64,000 bases of DNA, taken from contig CAVRDJ010000002.1 in the NCBI GenBank assembly GCA_963719875.1, positions 1,178,001 through 1,242,000 of the forward strand. Direction: 5' to 3'. The notes beneath the pieces were generated by a model. It saw nothing but the letters and a program-made list of their open reading frames with translations, did no database searches and was not told the origin of the DNA. This document shows, in pieces, positions 10,305 through 18,997 of this stretch (position 1 is the first letter of the stretch; each line of letters opens with the position of its first letter). The position numbers and the translations under genes are program-made. This DNA comes from Palsa-360 sp963719875. Lineage in GTDB: Bacteria; Acidobacteriota; Terriglobia; Acidiferrales; UBA7541.

Positions 10305-11156
10305 CTAGGGCTTGGCCGGGGTTTCCATTTTCTTCTGCTTGATTTCCTTGGCCTTTTCGACGAGATCGTCAGCCTGTTTCAGCAAGGACGCGCGCTCGTC
10401 GGGAGTGGCGGCTTCGTCAGCCTTGCGGCGAAGGAGGAGGTTCAGATAGGCCATCGCGTCGTCGTAATCGGGGCGCAGCTCAATGGCCTTCTTGAGGTCG
10501 TCGATGCCCTCATCGATCAACTGGCCGTTGTCCTTGATGTAAGCGCCGCGAACATCGGGCGGCATCGGATCGTCATCCTTGAGCGGCTTGCCGGGGTGCG
10601 AAAGGCGCCACGCGCCGCGCGTTTCGAGGTTCGAGCGGTAGGTGAGCGTCCAGTCGATGACGCCGATCCAATAGTACGGCTCGGGATCTTCCGGCTTCAG
10701 GGCGATATGCTTCATGTGGTAGGTCTTCGATTCCTCGAAGCGCTCCCGGGTGTAGGGAGTCCCGGCCATGTTGAAGAGGATGGAGCCGATCCCATCGATT
10801 GCCGAGATGTTGTTGGCGTCCGCGGAGAGCACGTCCTGGAATTCCTTCACCGCGGCCTGGCCCATGCGGATGTTTTCGTCCGACGGGGCGCCGGGAATGT
10901 ACTGCGTCGCGTAAGCCGTGGCGAGGTACAGGCGGGCGTTGGTCAGGGTAGGATCATTGTCCTTCGCATCCTTGAAGTACTCGATGGCCTGGTCATACTT
11001 GCCATCGCGATAGGCGGCGACACCCTTGTTCAGTTCGTCGCGAGCCTTCAGCTTGGCGCAGCCCGACGCGCCCAAGCCGACGACAATCATGGCAACCGAA
11101 AACACCGCCACGGAATTTTTATTTTTGGAGTGCCGAAAATGCGCAAAAGGATTCAT
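10305..11156 (-). CDS. TPR-repeat lipoprotein
   Basis: 283 residues from an ATG at 11156. A signal sequence (SVAVFSVAMIVVGLGASGC) ends in a lipobox Cys. Tetratricopeptide-like units follow: ARDELNKGVAAYRDGKYDQA with IEYFKDAKDNDP, then a degenerate central part, and a last unit IDDLKKAIELRPDYDDAMAY before a C-terminal charged helix rich in Lys and Glu. It probably acts as a periplasmic or outer-membrane scaffold. It follows the TonB/ExbB/ExbD genes on the same strand and may belong to that envelope machinery, but its own terminator and the one after exbD suggest separate transcription. Confidence 0.8.
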   Translation of the reverse strand: MNPFAHFRHSKNKNSVAVFSVAMIVVGLGASGCAKLKARDELNKGVAAYRDGKYDQAIEYFKDAKDNDPTLTNARLYLATAYATQYIPGAPSDENIRMGQAAVKEFQDVLSADANNISAIDGIGSILFNMAGTPYTRERFEESKTYHMKHIALKPEDPEPYYWIGVIDWTLTYRSNLETRGAWRLSHPGKPLKDDDPMPPDVRGAYIKDNGQLIDEGIDDLKKAIELRPDYDDAMAYLNLLLRRKADEAATPDERASLLKQADDLVEKAKEIKQKKMETPAKP

Positions 11157-11422
11157 GGCAAACAATCCATCCCCGCGATTATTTTGTATTCCCCCGAGAG
11201 GGCAATGAAGTTTCCGACGCTTGAACCAGTCGTCCCAAGATGCACAAAACTGCCATCTTCATTCTGGCTGGCTCCACGCTTCTCTTGGCACTTTCAGCGT
11301 AAAAGTAGAGCCCGCACCCGACTTCCCGCGCCACCCAAATCCTTATAGGCACAGGCCACAGCCGCACACTCTACACCAGCAATGCCCTGGATCAAAGCAA
11401 CATTATTATTTTATTTGAGGGC

Positions 11423-11454
11423 AAAAAAACCGGCATTCACCGACCGCAGGCCGG
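11423..11454 (-). terminator. Probable terminator of the tonB-exbBD run
   Basis: On the minus strand, CCGGC, a loop of about 15 nt, GCCGG and then seven T residues, some 20 bp past the second exbD stop codon. The stem is short but the T-tract is clear. Confidence 0.5.
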
Positions 11455-11473
11455 GCCGACAGCCGCCAGCAAA

Positions 11474-11905
11474 CTACTTCCCTGCTTCGAGATTCGCGGT
11501 GATCAGTCCAACCTTGTCGATCCCGGAACCCCGCATGACGTCGATCGCTCTGGCGACATCGCGGAACCGCACCGTGTCGTCACCCTTGACGAAGGCGACT
11601 TTCTCGGCGCGCTCCTTGAAGACATCGGTGAGGCGCGGCCCAAGCGAATCCCAGGTGGCGTCCTCATCGTTGATCTTCAATTTGTTATTCTCGAGGATTT
11701 GAACGACGATGGTCTTCTGCTGAACCTGATCCTGCTGCTTCTGGTTGGGCGGCGCGGGCTGTGGCACCAGCGCGTCCAGACCTTTCGGCGTCAGCGGCGT
11801 AATGACCATGAAAATAATGATCAATACCAAGAGAATATCGATCAGGGGGACGACGTTCATCGTCGCCATCGCACCGCCCTGTTTTCCTCCAACGTCCATT
11901 CCCAT
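11474..11905 (-). CDS. exbD: ExbD/TolR-type proton-channel accessory protein (second copy)
   Basis: 143 residues starting at ATG 11905, with AGGAGC about 8 nt upstream. There is one N-terminal membrane helix (NVVPLIDILLVLIIIFMVIT) containing the essential Asp in PLID, then a periplasmic domain ending in DKVGLITANL. ExbD works with ExbB to turn proton motive force into TonB movement. This copy follows another exbD in the same run; paired exbD genes of unequal sequence are common in Acidobacteriota and Myxococcota TonB systems. Confidence 0.92.
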   Translation of the reverse strand: MGMDVGGKQGGAMATMNVVPLIDILLVLIIIFMVITPLTPKGLDALVPQPAPPNQKQQDQVQQKTIVVQILENNKLKINDEDATWDSLGPRLTDVFKERAEKVAFVKGDDTVRFRDVARAIDVMRGSGIDKVGLITANLEAGK

Positions 11906-11976
11906 TGTCGTAGCTCCTATCAAATTCCGCGTCCCGATGCGATCACCGAGACGGATGCACTAGCAAACACGAAACC

Positions 11977-12005
11977 GGGAAGCGGGGCCGAAGGCCTCGC
12001 TTCCC
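11977..12005 (-). terminator. GC-rich hairpin between the two exbD genes
   Basis: Arms GGGAAGCGGGGCC and GGCCTCGCTTCCC (12 of 13 paired) with a 3-nt loop. On the minus strand it is followed by the T-rich GGTTTCGTGTTTG. It could be a partial terminator/attenuator or an mRNA processing site that sets the ratio of the two ExbD proteins. Confidence 0.5.
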
Positions 12006-12013
12006 AGTGGAGA

Positions 12014-12463
12014 TTAGCCGGCCGGCGGTGGTGGAGCGGTCCGCCGATTCTGTTCGGCTTTGTCAGTAATCAAGCCGACGTTGTCGACACCCGCGGAGCG
12101 AATCTCATCCACGACCTTAACCACATCGCCATACTTGGCTCGACCGTCGCTCTTGACGAACACAGTCTTGTCCAGCTTGTTGGCAATGCGGTCGCGAACC
12201 TGATCGGCAATTTGCGTAATGTCCGACTTGGCGCTGCCAATAAAGACGTCCCCGCTCGCCGAGATGCCGACGATAACCGCATCGTCCTTGTCGGCATTGG
12301 GCATGTCGGACGGATTGTTGACCTTGGCCAACTCCACCGACAGGCCCTTCGTGAGCATGGGCGTGACCACCATGAAGATGATCAGCAACACCAGCATGAT
12401 ATCCGCCATCGGGATCACGTTCGGCGCCGACATCTGCGGGCCGACGCTTGGCTTGTATGACAT
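12014..12463 (-). CDS. exbD: ExbD/TolR-type proton-channel accessory protein (first copy)
   Basis: 149 residues, ATG start. The N-terminal membrane helix contains the functional Asp (NVIPMADIMLVLLIIFMVVT; here M-A-D rather than L-I-D). A periplasmic domain with the family segment VFVKSDGRAKYGDVVKVVDE follows, then a Pro-rich tail (TAPPPPAG). It starts 3 bp after exbB, so the two are co-translated. Its neighbours indicate an energising complex for TonB-dependent outer-membrane transport. Confidence 0.93.
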   Translation of the reverse strand: MSYKPSVGPQMSAPNVIPMADIMLVLLIIFMVVTPMLTKGLSVELAKVNNPSDMPNADKDDAVIVGISASGDVFIGSAKSDITQIADQVRDRIANKLDKTVFVKSDGRAKYGDVVKVVDEIRSAGVDNVGLITDKAEQNRRTAPPPPAG

Positions 12464-12466
12464 GGG

Positions 12467-13189
12467 TTACTTCTTTCCGCCTGCACGGCGCGTAATGAAG
12501 TAGTTCACCAGCTCCATCGAGGAGTTGTCCATTTCGACGTCGAACGCCTCTACCTTGTTGGTGAAATAGTTGTACGCCCACACGGCAGGCACGGCCACGA
12601 GCAGTCCCAGAGCGGTGGTAACCAGCGCTTCGGAAATTCCTCCGGCAACCGCCGACAACCCGGTCGCCTTCGTGGTTTCAATGCCTTTGAACGCGTTGAT
12701 GATGCCGACCACGGTGCCGAACAGTCCGACGAACGGCGCGGTCGAGCCGATGGTGGCGAGGCCGGAGAGGCCGCGCTTCATTTCGGCGTGGACGATGGCT
12801 ACCGAGCGATCCAGGCCGCGCTTGGCGGCTTCGATCACTTCGGTGTCAGCGACCTGGGAAGAAGCGGATTGAAATTCGGAAAGGCCGGTGGCCACCACCT
12901 TGGCGATGTGGCTCTTCTTGTTGCGCTCGGCGATGGAGATGGCTTCGTCGAGTTTGCCTTCCCGGAGTGCGCCGGCTACTTGTTGAACGAAAACGCGGGA
13001 CTGTTTGCGTGCCGCGCTGTACATCAGCACGCGATCGATCATGACGCCGAGTGACCAGGCAGATAGAAGAAAAAGAATGCCCACTACGACCTTCGCGATG
13101 ATACTCATGCTGCTCCACATTTGCCGCAGGTCCCACTGTCCCTGCAGGACGACCATATTCATTGCCCAAACGGCTAGAGTACTAAGCAT
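12467..13189 (-). CDS. exbB: ExbB/TolQ/MotA-type proton channel
   Basis: 240 residues with three membrane helices: one near the N-terminus (IIAKVVVGILFLLSAWSLGV) and two in the second half around GLATIGSTAPFVGLFGTVVG and ISEALVTTALGLLVAVPAVW. These are the conserved ExbB core segments. The short cytoplasmic C-terminus ends in basic residues. It is expected to form a pentamer around an ExbD dimer and to energise TonB. A good ribosome-binding site (AAAGGAGCG) precedes the ATG. It is flanked by tonB upstream and exbD downstream. Confidence 0.94.
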   Translation of the reverse strand: MLSTLAVWAMNMVVLQGQWDLRQMWSSMSIIAKVVVGILFLLSAWSLGVMIDRVLMYSAARKQSRVFVQQVAGALREGKLDEAISIAERNKKSHIAKVVATGLSEFQSASSQVADTEVIEAAKRGLDRSVAIVHAEMKRGLSGLATIGSTAPFVGLFGTVVGIINAFKGIETTKATGLSAVAGGISEALVTTALGLLVAVPAVWAYNYFTNKVEAFDVEMDNSSMELVNYFITRRAGGKK

Positions 13190-13216
13190 CTGATTCGCTC
13201 CTTTTTATGTCGGGCC

Positions 13217-13296
13217 GTCCGCCGCAGCGGACCGTCCGCACCCTTTTTATTTCGTTTGAAACTTGCGGGCCGGGTCCGGCGTTGCCGGTCCCGGCC
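13217..13296 (-). other. Two strong hairpins in the tonB-exbB gap
   Basis: The 185-bp gap holds GTCCGC-CGCA-GCGGAC (13217-13232) and a longer stem, GGCCGGGTCCGGC-GTT-GCCGGTCCCGGCC (13268-13296, 12 of 13 paired). Neither has a T-tract on the minus strand, so they are more likely mRNA structures or processing/stability elements than simple terminators. Confidence 0.55.
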
Positions 13297-13374
13297 GACT
13301 CCCCGATTGGCGGCCTCAATTCGCGGGCTTCAATGGATGAAGACCGATCCCCAGGCCGCCGTCCTAGACAAAAC

Positions 13375-14091
13375 CTAACCACCCATCGTAAACGTGACTG
13401 TAATCGTCGTGTCGACTTCCACCGGATCGCCGTTCAGCTGCGTCGGTTTGTAGCGCCACTGTTTCACGGCGTCCAAAGCCGATTGCACCAAGAGCGGGTG
13501 GCCGGAGATCACCTCAAGTTGGGCAACTTTGCCGTCCTTGTCGATGATCGCGTGGAGAACAACGTTGCCTTGAATGCGGGCCTGCCGCGCCAGAGCGGGA
13601 TAGAGCGGACGAGTCTGCGTGATGATCGACGCCGCTGTTACGTTACCGCCCTGCTTGACGCGCTGGGGAGCCGTCGGCTTCGGTGGAGGCGGAGCCATAG
13701 AGCTGACCATGCCCTGTCCTGGGATGCCGCCAAACACGCCGCCTTGCTGACCGGCATTGTTAATCACATCCGGCGGAAGTTCGGCTTCCTTGAACACAGC
13801 CACTTCCTTCGGAATCGCGCGCGGCTGCATCAACTTTCCCGAAGTGATCAAGCGCGCAACCGGCTTGATGATCGCCTTCACGGGCGCGGGCGGAGGAGGC
13901 GGTGGCGGAGGAGGTGGCGGGGCGACGAGCAAAGTCGACAGCATCGCCTTCGGGAGCGCCTCGGTGTAAATCAACGGAATCAAGATGAGAATGGCCAGAA
14001 TCAAAGCCTGCACGACGCCTGAGAGTATGAAACCCCAACCCTTGTTCGTTTTCTTTTTTTCATTTGTAGATTCGAGCAGATCGTCAAACAT
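13375..14091 (-). CDS. TonB family energy-transducing protein
   Basis: 238 residues: a short cytoplasmic N-terminus with a KKKTNK patch, one membrane helix (FILSGVVQALILAILILIPL), a run of eleven prolines at about residues 58-68, a flexible linker, and a C-terminal TonB domain (TRPLYPALARQARIQGNVVL to VDTTITVTF). It should span the periplasm and transmit ExbB/ExbD motion to outer-membrane receptors. No receptor gene is in the window. It lies 73 bp downstream of secF on the same strand. Confidence 0.93.
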   Translation of the reverse strand: MFDDLLESTNEKKKTNKGWGFILSGVVQALILAILILIPLIYTEALPKAMLSTLLVAPPPPPPPPPPPAPVKAIIKPVARLITSGKLMQPRAIPKEVAVFKEAELPPDVINNAGQQGGVFGGIPGQGMVSSMAPPPPKPTAPQRVKQGGNVTAASIITQTRPLYPALARQARIQGNVVLHAIIDKDGKVAQLEVISGHPLLVQSALDAVKQWRYKPTQLNGDPVEVDTTITVTFTMGG

Positions 14092-14134
14092 CGTTCGTCC
14101 CTCCTGCCGGAAAGCTCCAGGACATTATTTGAGC

Positions 14135-14155
14135 GGGCCCGCCGCGGCGGGGCCC
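14135..14155 (-). other. GC hairpin between secF and tonB
   Basis: Near-perfect inverted repeat GGGCCCGCCG/CGGCGGGGCCC with one bulged base in the 73-bp gap. There is no T-tract on the minus strand; it may weaken read-through from secDF into tonB. Confidence 0.45.
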
Positions 14156-14164
14156 CACCCGTCC

Positions 14165-15376
14165 CTAGGTCTTCCGGAGTTTAGTACCGGCTGCGGTTCC
14201 GGATGCGACTACCGCTGCGCCCTGGCCTCTCCACTGGTTCCAGGCCACCACCAAAGGCGCGGCAATGCCAAAACTCGAGTATGTTCCTACCAGAATTCCA
14301 ACCACCAAAGCAAAGGAAAAAGCGCGCAAGACCTGTCCGCCCATCAGGAACAGGACCAGCACGGTCAGAAACGTCAGGCCGCTGGTGAGGATGGTTCGCG
14401 AAAGCGTTTGGTTGATGGAACGATTCACGATGGCTTTAAATGGCTCGCGGCGCATGAGCCGCGCGTTTTCACGGATCCGGTCAAAGATCACAATCGTGTC
14501 GTTCATCGAATAACCGACCAGGGTCAGCAACGCCGCAATCACGGTCAGCGAAATCTCAAAGTGAAAGATGGAAAAAAGGCCCAGCGTAATCAGAACGTCA
14601 TGAAACACGGCTAATACAGCGGCAGCACCGTACACCCACTCGAACCGAAATGCAATATAAACCAGCATTCCGCCGAGGGCATACAGTGTTACCACTACGG
14701 CCTGGCGACGCAGTTCGGCGCCGACTTTCGGGCCAACGATCTCCACATTGATAATGGCGAACGTGCTGGTGTAGAACGCATCGCGCAAAGCGGCGATCAC
14801 GTTGGCATTCGCGCCGGAAGCGGAAAGATCGCCAAGGTTCGTTACGATCCCTCGGCGGTCGCGGTCGCGAAACGTGGCCAGCTGCCGCGCCAGCTGGTTA
14901 TAGCGATCACCGGCGGCCGTCCCCAACGCCAGCGGATCCTTGCGTGTCAAGACTTCCGCAATCGTTTCAGCCCCGGCCGCGTTGAAATCCTGCTTGCCAG
15001 CCTCACCCGCGCCCAGTGTGGCGTGGAGGGCATTGAGGATGGCCGTCTTGCCGGCGTCGAGCGCCTCGGCTCCCTGGCCCTTTTCCTCAAGGTTGATCAG
15101 TACTTCGTTTCCGTTGGCAGTGGTGAGATCGCTGACCGGAACAATCGTGCTATTCCCAATCCCCTGCTGCGCCAGTCCATTGCGAAGGGTGTCCATAGGC
15201 GGGGGGCCCGCAAAGCGTACGTCGACAACCGTACCCCCTTTAAAATCAATGCCATAGAATAGCCCGCCATGAGCAAGGATGGAAGCCAGCCCGGCAGCGA
15301 GGAGGAGAAACGACAAGCCAAAGAAATACTTGGCATTGCCCATCCAATCCAGATCAACTTGCTTGAAAAAATTCAT
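14165..15376 (-). CDS. secF: Protein translocase subunit SecF
   Basis: About 403 residues. An N-terminal membrane helix is followed by GIDFKGGTVVDVRF, the conserved start of the SecF periplasmic domain, and C-terminal membrane helices carry GYSMNDTIVIFDRIRENARL, a hallmark of the SecD/SecF RND-like fold. With SecD and YajC it uses proton motive force to pull translocated proteins from SecYEG. The periplasmic part is longer than in E. coli SecF (403 versus 323 residues in total). I chose the ATG at 15376; a GTG two codons upstream is possible. Confidence 0.96.
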   Translation of the reverse strand: MNFFKQVDLDWMGNAKYFFGLSFLLLAAGLASILAHGGLFYGIDFKGGTVVDVRFAGPPPMDTLRNGLAQQGIGNSTIVPVSDLTTANGNEVLINLEEKGQGAEALDAGKTAILNALHATLGAGEAGKQDFNAAGAETIAEVLTRKDPLALGTAAGDRYNQLARQLATFRDRDRRGIVTNLGDLSASGANANVIAALRDAFYTSTFAIINVEIVGPKVGAELRRQAVVVTLYALGGMLVYIAFRFEWVYGAAAVLAVFHDVLITLGLFSIFHFEISLTVIAALLTLVGYSMNDTIVIFDRIRENARLMRREPFKAIVNRSINQTLSRTILTSGLTFLTVLVLFLMGGQVLRAFSFALVVGILVGTYSSFGIAAPLVVAWNQWRGQGAAVVASGTAAGTKLRKT

Positions 15377-15460
15377 GCTCACCCTGACCTGTTAGAGTTG
15401 GACACCAACGAGCATAGATTTGTTCCCGAAATCGAACTGTTTCCCCAAAATCAGTTTTTG

Positions 15461-15532
15461 TAGCGCGGGCTTCAGCCTGCGGGTTTTGGGCCTTGCAAGG
15501 TCGAACCCCCGCAGGCTAAAGCCCGCGCTACT
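15461..15532. repeat. Family A nested palindrome, copy 2
   Basis: The arm TAGCGCGGGCTTCAGCCTGC and its inverse. The right end overlaps the secD stop codon, so the TAG of secD is part of the element's terminal CTA. It lies inside the secD-secF operon. Confidence 0.9.
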
Positions 15533-17156
15533 AAATGCTCAGCTCCGCCTCGCGGGGCATCTTGGCCAGGTGCCAGTCAAAGATGACACGCGACACATAA
15601 ACAGACGTGAACAGGTTGGCCAGCAACCCCACCGCCAGGCTGACCGCAAACCCGCGGATTGGACCCGTCCCGAACAAAAACAAAAATGCGGCGGAAACAA
15701 TGGTCGTCACGTGCGTGTCGATAATTGTCAGGAAGGCGCGCTTGAATCCTAAGTCGACGGCGGAAACCGGCGCTTTCGATGCGCGCAATTCTTCGCGGAT
15801 GCGCTCGAAAATCAGGACGTTGGAATCGACGCCCATACCGATCGTCAAAATGACGCCCGCGATGCCGGGCAAAGTCAGCACGGCGCCGAAGTACGCCAGG
15901 GCCGCGAGTAGCAGCACGAGGTTTAGGATCAAGGCAACCACGGCGTTGATACCCGACAAGCGGTAATAAAAGACCATGAACACCATCACCACAATCAGAC
16001 TGATGATCGATGCCTGAACGCCATGACGAATGGAATCCGCTCCGAGCGAAGGACCGACGGTGCGCTCTTCCAGATATTTGATGGACGCGGGCAGCGCCCC
16101 GGAACGAAGGACCAGGCCAAGATCATTTGCTTCCTGCTCGCCAAACTGGCCTTCGATTACGCCGGTATCGTCAATGCGTCCGTTGATGACAGGGGCCGTC
16201 TGGAGTTTATGCTCGAGAACGATGCCCAGTTGCTTGCCGATGTTCTGTTCCGTGAAGGGGCCAAATCGGCGTCCCGCTTCCGTGGAAAGCGTGAAATCCA
16301 CATCATAGAAGCCGGGATTTTTCGTGCTGCGCACGGCAGTCGCGCTCCGAAGGTCACGCCCGGTGACCACAGGCACGCGATCGATCACGTACCAACTTTC
16401 TGCAGGAATCTGGCTGGAGGCCGATGCCGAACTCTTGCCTTGAACGATTTGCGCGTTCGGCGGCAAGACCCCCCCGTGCGCGGCCAAGGCCGCCACCTCG
16501 GACTGATAGGGAGTCGTGTCCATAACCAGGTGCAATTCCAACTGCCCGCCGGCTTGAATCACGCTCTTGGCGCGGTTCGGATCGCCTTCCCCGGGCAGCT
16601 CGACGATGATTTCGTTTTCTCCCTGGCCGTAGGGAGCGACCAAAGGCTCCGTCAGGCCCAGCGCGTCGATACGGCGGCGAATTGTTTCTTCGGCTTGATC
16701 CATGGTCTGCTGCTGAATGTTTACAATTCGCGACTGCTTCATCGTCACGAGATAGCCGGAGGGTTCGCCGGGAGCGGGCGACACGTCCCAATCCGGAAAC
16801 TGATCGTTTATCAGATTGCGGGCGCTGCCTGCTTGCTCTGAAGCAAGGTTATGCACCAAAATTTGGGTGTCGCTGAGCTTGCGAATCTCGTCGTAGCGAA
16901 TGGTTTTGTCTCGAAGCAGGGTCGTGATGTGGTCGAGCGCCTGATCCGTCTCCTGGCTGATGGCCTCCTGCACTTGCACCTGCAGAATCAGGTGCGTGCC
17001 GCCCTGCAAATCCAGGCCTAACTTGATGCTGTTTGAAAAATTCGACTTGATCCCTGCCAGGGATTTAGGGAAATCCGGCCGCCCCACAAGACCGATCACG
17101 CAAACCAGGATGACGGCTGCGATGAACAACGCTTTCCACTTGAGATTTGTTGTCAT
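15531..17156 (-). CDS. secD: Protein translocase subunit SecD
   Basis: 541 residues. The first membrane helix is followed by LGLDLQGGTHLILQV, the SecD signature. A large periplasmic P1 domain includes RRIDALGLTEPLVAPYGQGE and IIVELPGEGD. Five C-terminal helices contain the conserved GVDSNVLIFERIREELR. It acts with SecF in the inner membrane to drive late steps of protein export. The order tgt-yajC-secD-secF matches many bacteria. The stop codon falls in a palindromic repeat that separates it from secF. Confidence 0.97.
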   Translation of the reverse strand: MTTNLKWKALFIAAVILVCVIGLVGRPDFPKSLAGIKSNFSNSIKLGLDLQGGTHLILQVQVQEAISQETDQALDHITTLLRDKTIRYDEIRKLSDTQILVHNLASEQAGSARNLINDQFPDWDVSPAPGEPSGYLVTMKQSRIVNIQQQTMDQAEETIRRRIDALGLTEPLVAPYGQGENEIIVELPGEGDPNRAKSVIQAGGQLELHLVMDTTPYQSEVAALAAHGGVLPPNAQIVQGKSSASASSQIPAESWYVIDRVPVVTGRDLRSATAVRSTKNPGFYDVDFTLSTEAGRRFGPFTEQNIGKQLGIVLEHKLQTAPVINGRIDDTGVIEGQFGEQEANDLGLVLRSGALPASIKYLEERTVGPSLGADSIRHGVQASIISLIVVMVFMVFYYRLSGINAVVALILNLVLLLAALAYFGAVLTLPGIAGVILTIGMGVDSNVLIFERIREELRASKAPVSAVDLGFKRAFLTIIDTHVTTIVSAAFLFLFGTGPIRGFAVSLAVGLLANLFTSVYVSRVIFDWHLAKMPREAELSI

Positions 17157-17238
17157 GGCTTGAACTGGCTCAGGACTCCATGGATACTATCTTACCTTTT
17201 CGCCTGCCAGGATAAATGGAGTGGATCGTTACCCGGCC

Positions 17239-17568
17239 CTACGACTCCTCCTTACTATCTGGTTGCAGACCGGACACCGCGGAACGCAGGACCTTTACCT
17301 TCACCTGATCGGCGATGCGAAGCTGGACGGAATCACCCTCAATCCCCACAATCGTGCCGAATAATCCCCCGCTGGTGACAACTTTATCACCATTTTTCAG
17401 GGCGTTGATCATTTCCTGGGTCTTTTTCTGGCGGCGTTGCGCGGGAAGGATCAGCAACACGTAGAAAATGCCCATGATGATGACCAAGGGCAAGAAGGCC
17501 ATCAGGCCTCCGCCCCCCGCGGCCTGCGCCATCAAGGACAAATTTTCCGGTGAAGACAACAAAGACAT
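17239..17568 (-). CDS. yajC: YajC, Sec translocon accessory subunit
   Basis: 109 residues with one N-terminal membrane helix (GGGLMAFLPLVIIMGIFYVL), the conserved PAQRRQKKTQEMINALKNGD, then the small domain KVVTSGGLFGTIVGIEGDSV. YajC joins SecDF in the holotranslocon. It sits between tgt and secD on the same strand, as is common. Confidence 0.95.
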   Translation of the reverse strand: MSLLSSPENLSLMAQAAGGGGLMAFLPLVIIMGIFYVLLILPAQRRQKKTQEMINALKNGDKVVTSGGLFGTIVGIEGDSVQLRIADQVKVKVLRSAVSGLQPDSKEES

Positions 17569-17730
17569 CGATGCGACCCCGTTCTCCCGTTTCGACCAAC
17601 GCTTCGCGAACTTGCGCGGACAAAAATTTAGGTCCCGCCACTTTCAATCGTTGATGTAGGTAGGACCGCGAAGTTCACTGCCAATATCCCGCGCTGACAC
17701 CCACCACGCAACTTGTGCCACCAGCCCGCT

Positions 17731-18867
17731 TCAGGGTTCACCCGCTTCGATGCGCGCCTGGAACTTCGAGGAGAATTCCGCCAGTTCCCCGAACGCGATA
17801 GCTTGGCGAATCTTGCCCATCGTGTCAAGGAAAAATGCAACGTTGTGGTGGGAGTTCAGGATGGAGGCCAGGATTTCATTGGCCTGAAACAAGTGGCGCA
17901 AGTAAGCGCGCGAATAAGTGCGGCAGACCATGCAGGAGCAGCGTTCATCCAGGGGGCGCGAATCGTCGGCATAGATCGCGTTTCTGATGTTTACCCTGCC
18001 CGTGCTCGTGAAGAGGCACCCGTTCCGCGCGTTTCGCGTTGGCAGCACGCAATCCATCATGTCAGCGCCGCAACGGACGTAGTCGGCGAGCTGCTCGGGG
18101 AAGCCAACCCCCATGACGTAGCGCGGGCACTCCTTCGGGAGATCTTCGGTGGCAACAGCCGCCATCTCGCACGAAAGTGTGTGTGCTTCGCCGACCGCGA
18201 GGCCCCCCACGGCGTAGCCGTGAAAATCCAGGTCCACGAGTTGGCGCGCGCTCTCGCGGCGCAGATCGGCGTGCGTGCCGCCCTGCACGATGGCGAACAA
18301 AGCCTGACCGGGCGTGGTCGAGGCGCCCCCATGCGCTCGCGCATAGTCGCGGCAGCGTCGCGCCCACTCCGTCGTACGCTTGACCGCGCCGGCCGCACGC
18401 GCATGATCAGCAGGATATTCAATACACTCATCGAAAACCATGGCGATGTCCGACCCGAGCGCCTGCTGAATCTCGATCGATTTTTCCGGCGTAAGAAGAT
18501 GTTCGGAGCCGTCCAGGTGCGAGCGGAAAACCACGCCGTCGTCAGAAACTTTGCGCAGATCGGCGAGGCTGAACACTTGAAAGCCTCCCGAATCGGTGAG
18601 GATCGCTCCCGGCCAGGACATAAATCGATGCAGCCCGCCCAGCTGCCGAATCCGTTCGTGGCCGGGACGCAAATACAGGTGATACGTGTTGCCGAGCAGA
18701 ATCTGTACGCCCAGCTCGGTGAGCGCCTGCTGCGTGAGGCCCTTCACCGTCCCGGCCGTGCCCACCGGCATGAACGCGGGCGTATCGATCACGCCGTGCG
18801 GCGTCGTCAGCCGTCCCAGCCGCGCGCCAGTCGGATCGGTTTTTAAAACTTCGAAATGAAATTCCAT
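17731..18867 (-). CDS. tgt: tRNA-guanine(34) transglycosylase
   Basis: 378 residues from an ATG giving MEFHFEVLKTDPTGARLGRL. It exchanges G34 of GUN-anticodon tRNAs for preQ1 on the way to queuosine. Visible motifs: ILTDSGGFQVFSL with the catalytic Asp loop, IVQGGTHADLR, GYAVGGLAVGE, the nucleophile region DCVLPTRNARNG, and the zinc site CSCMVCRTYSRAYLRHLF plus a downstream His. Length is normal for bacterial Tgt. The reading frame is open upstream to 18972, but that part lacks family similarity and runs into a repeat. Confidence 0.96.
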   Translation of the reverse strand: MEFHFEVLKTDPTGARLGRLTTPHGVIDTPAFMPVGTAGTVKGLTQQALTELGVQILLGNTYHLYLRPGHERIRQLGGLHRFMSWPGAILTDSGGFQVFSLADLRKVSDDGVVFRSHLDGSEHLLTPEKSIEIQQALGSDIAMVFDECIEYPADHARAAGAVKRTTEWARRCRDYARAHGGASTTPGQALFAIVQGGTHADLRRESARQLVDLDFHGYAVGGLAVGEAHTLSCEMAAVATEDLPKECPRYVMGVGFPEQLADYVRCGADMMDCVLPTRNARNGCLFTSTGRVNIRNAIYADDSRPLDERCSCMVCRTYSRAYLRHLFQANEILASILNSHHNVAFFLDTMGKIRQAIAFGELAEFSSKFQARIEAGEP

Positions 18868-18920
18868 ATTGTTTGAGTCTATCAGGACAGCAAGGCCATT
18901 GCCGAGGGGCGCGGCCCAAG

Positions 18921-18992
18921 TAGCGCATGCTTTAGCTTGTGGGGTTTGGACCTTGCAAGGACTAAGCCCCACAAACTAAAGCATGCGCTACT
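18921..18992. repeat. Family A nested palindrome, copy 3 (diverged)
   Basis: Arms TAGCGCATGCTTTAGCTTGT and its inverse. Base changes relative to the family consensus are matched on the other arm (GCATGC, AAACTAAAGC), so pairing is kept. It ends 5 bp from the stop codon of the ABC ATPase gene. Confidence 0.85.
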
Positions 18993-18997
18993 AACTT

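Noticed and set aside
14135..14155. Read as a classical Rho-independent terminator between secF and tonB
   Set aside because: The stem is strong but there is no T-tract on the minus strand, so I list it only as a hairpin.
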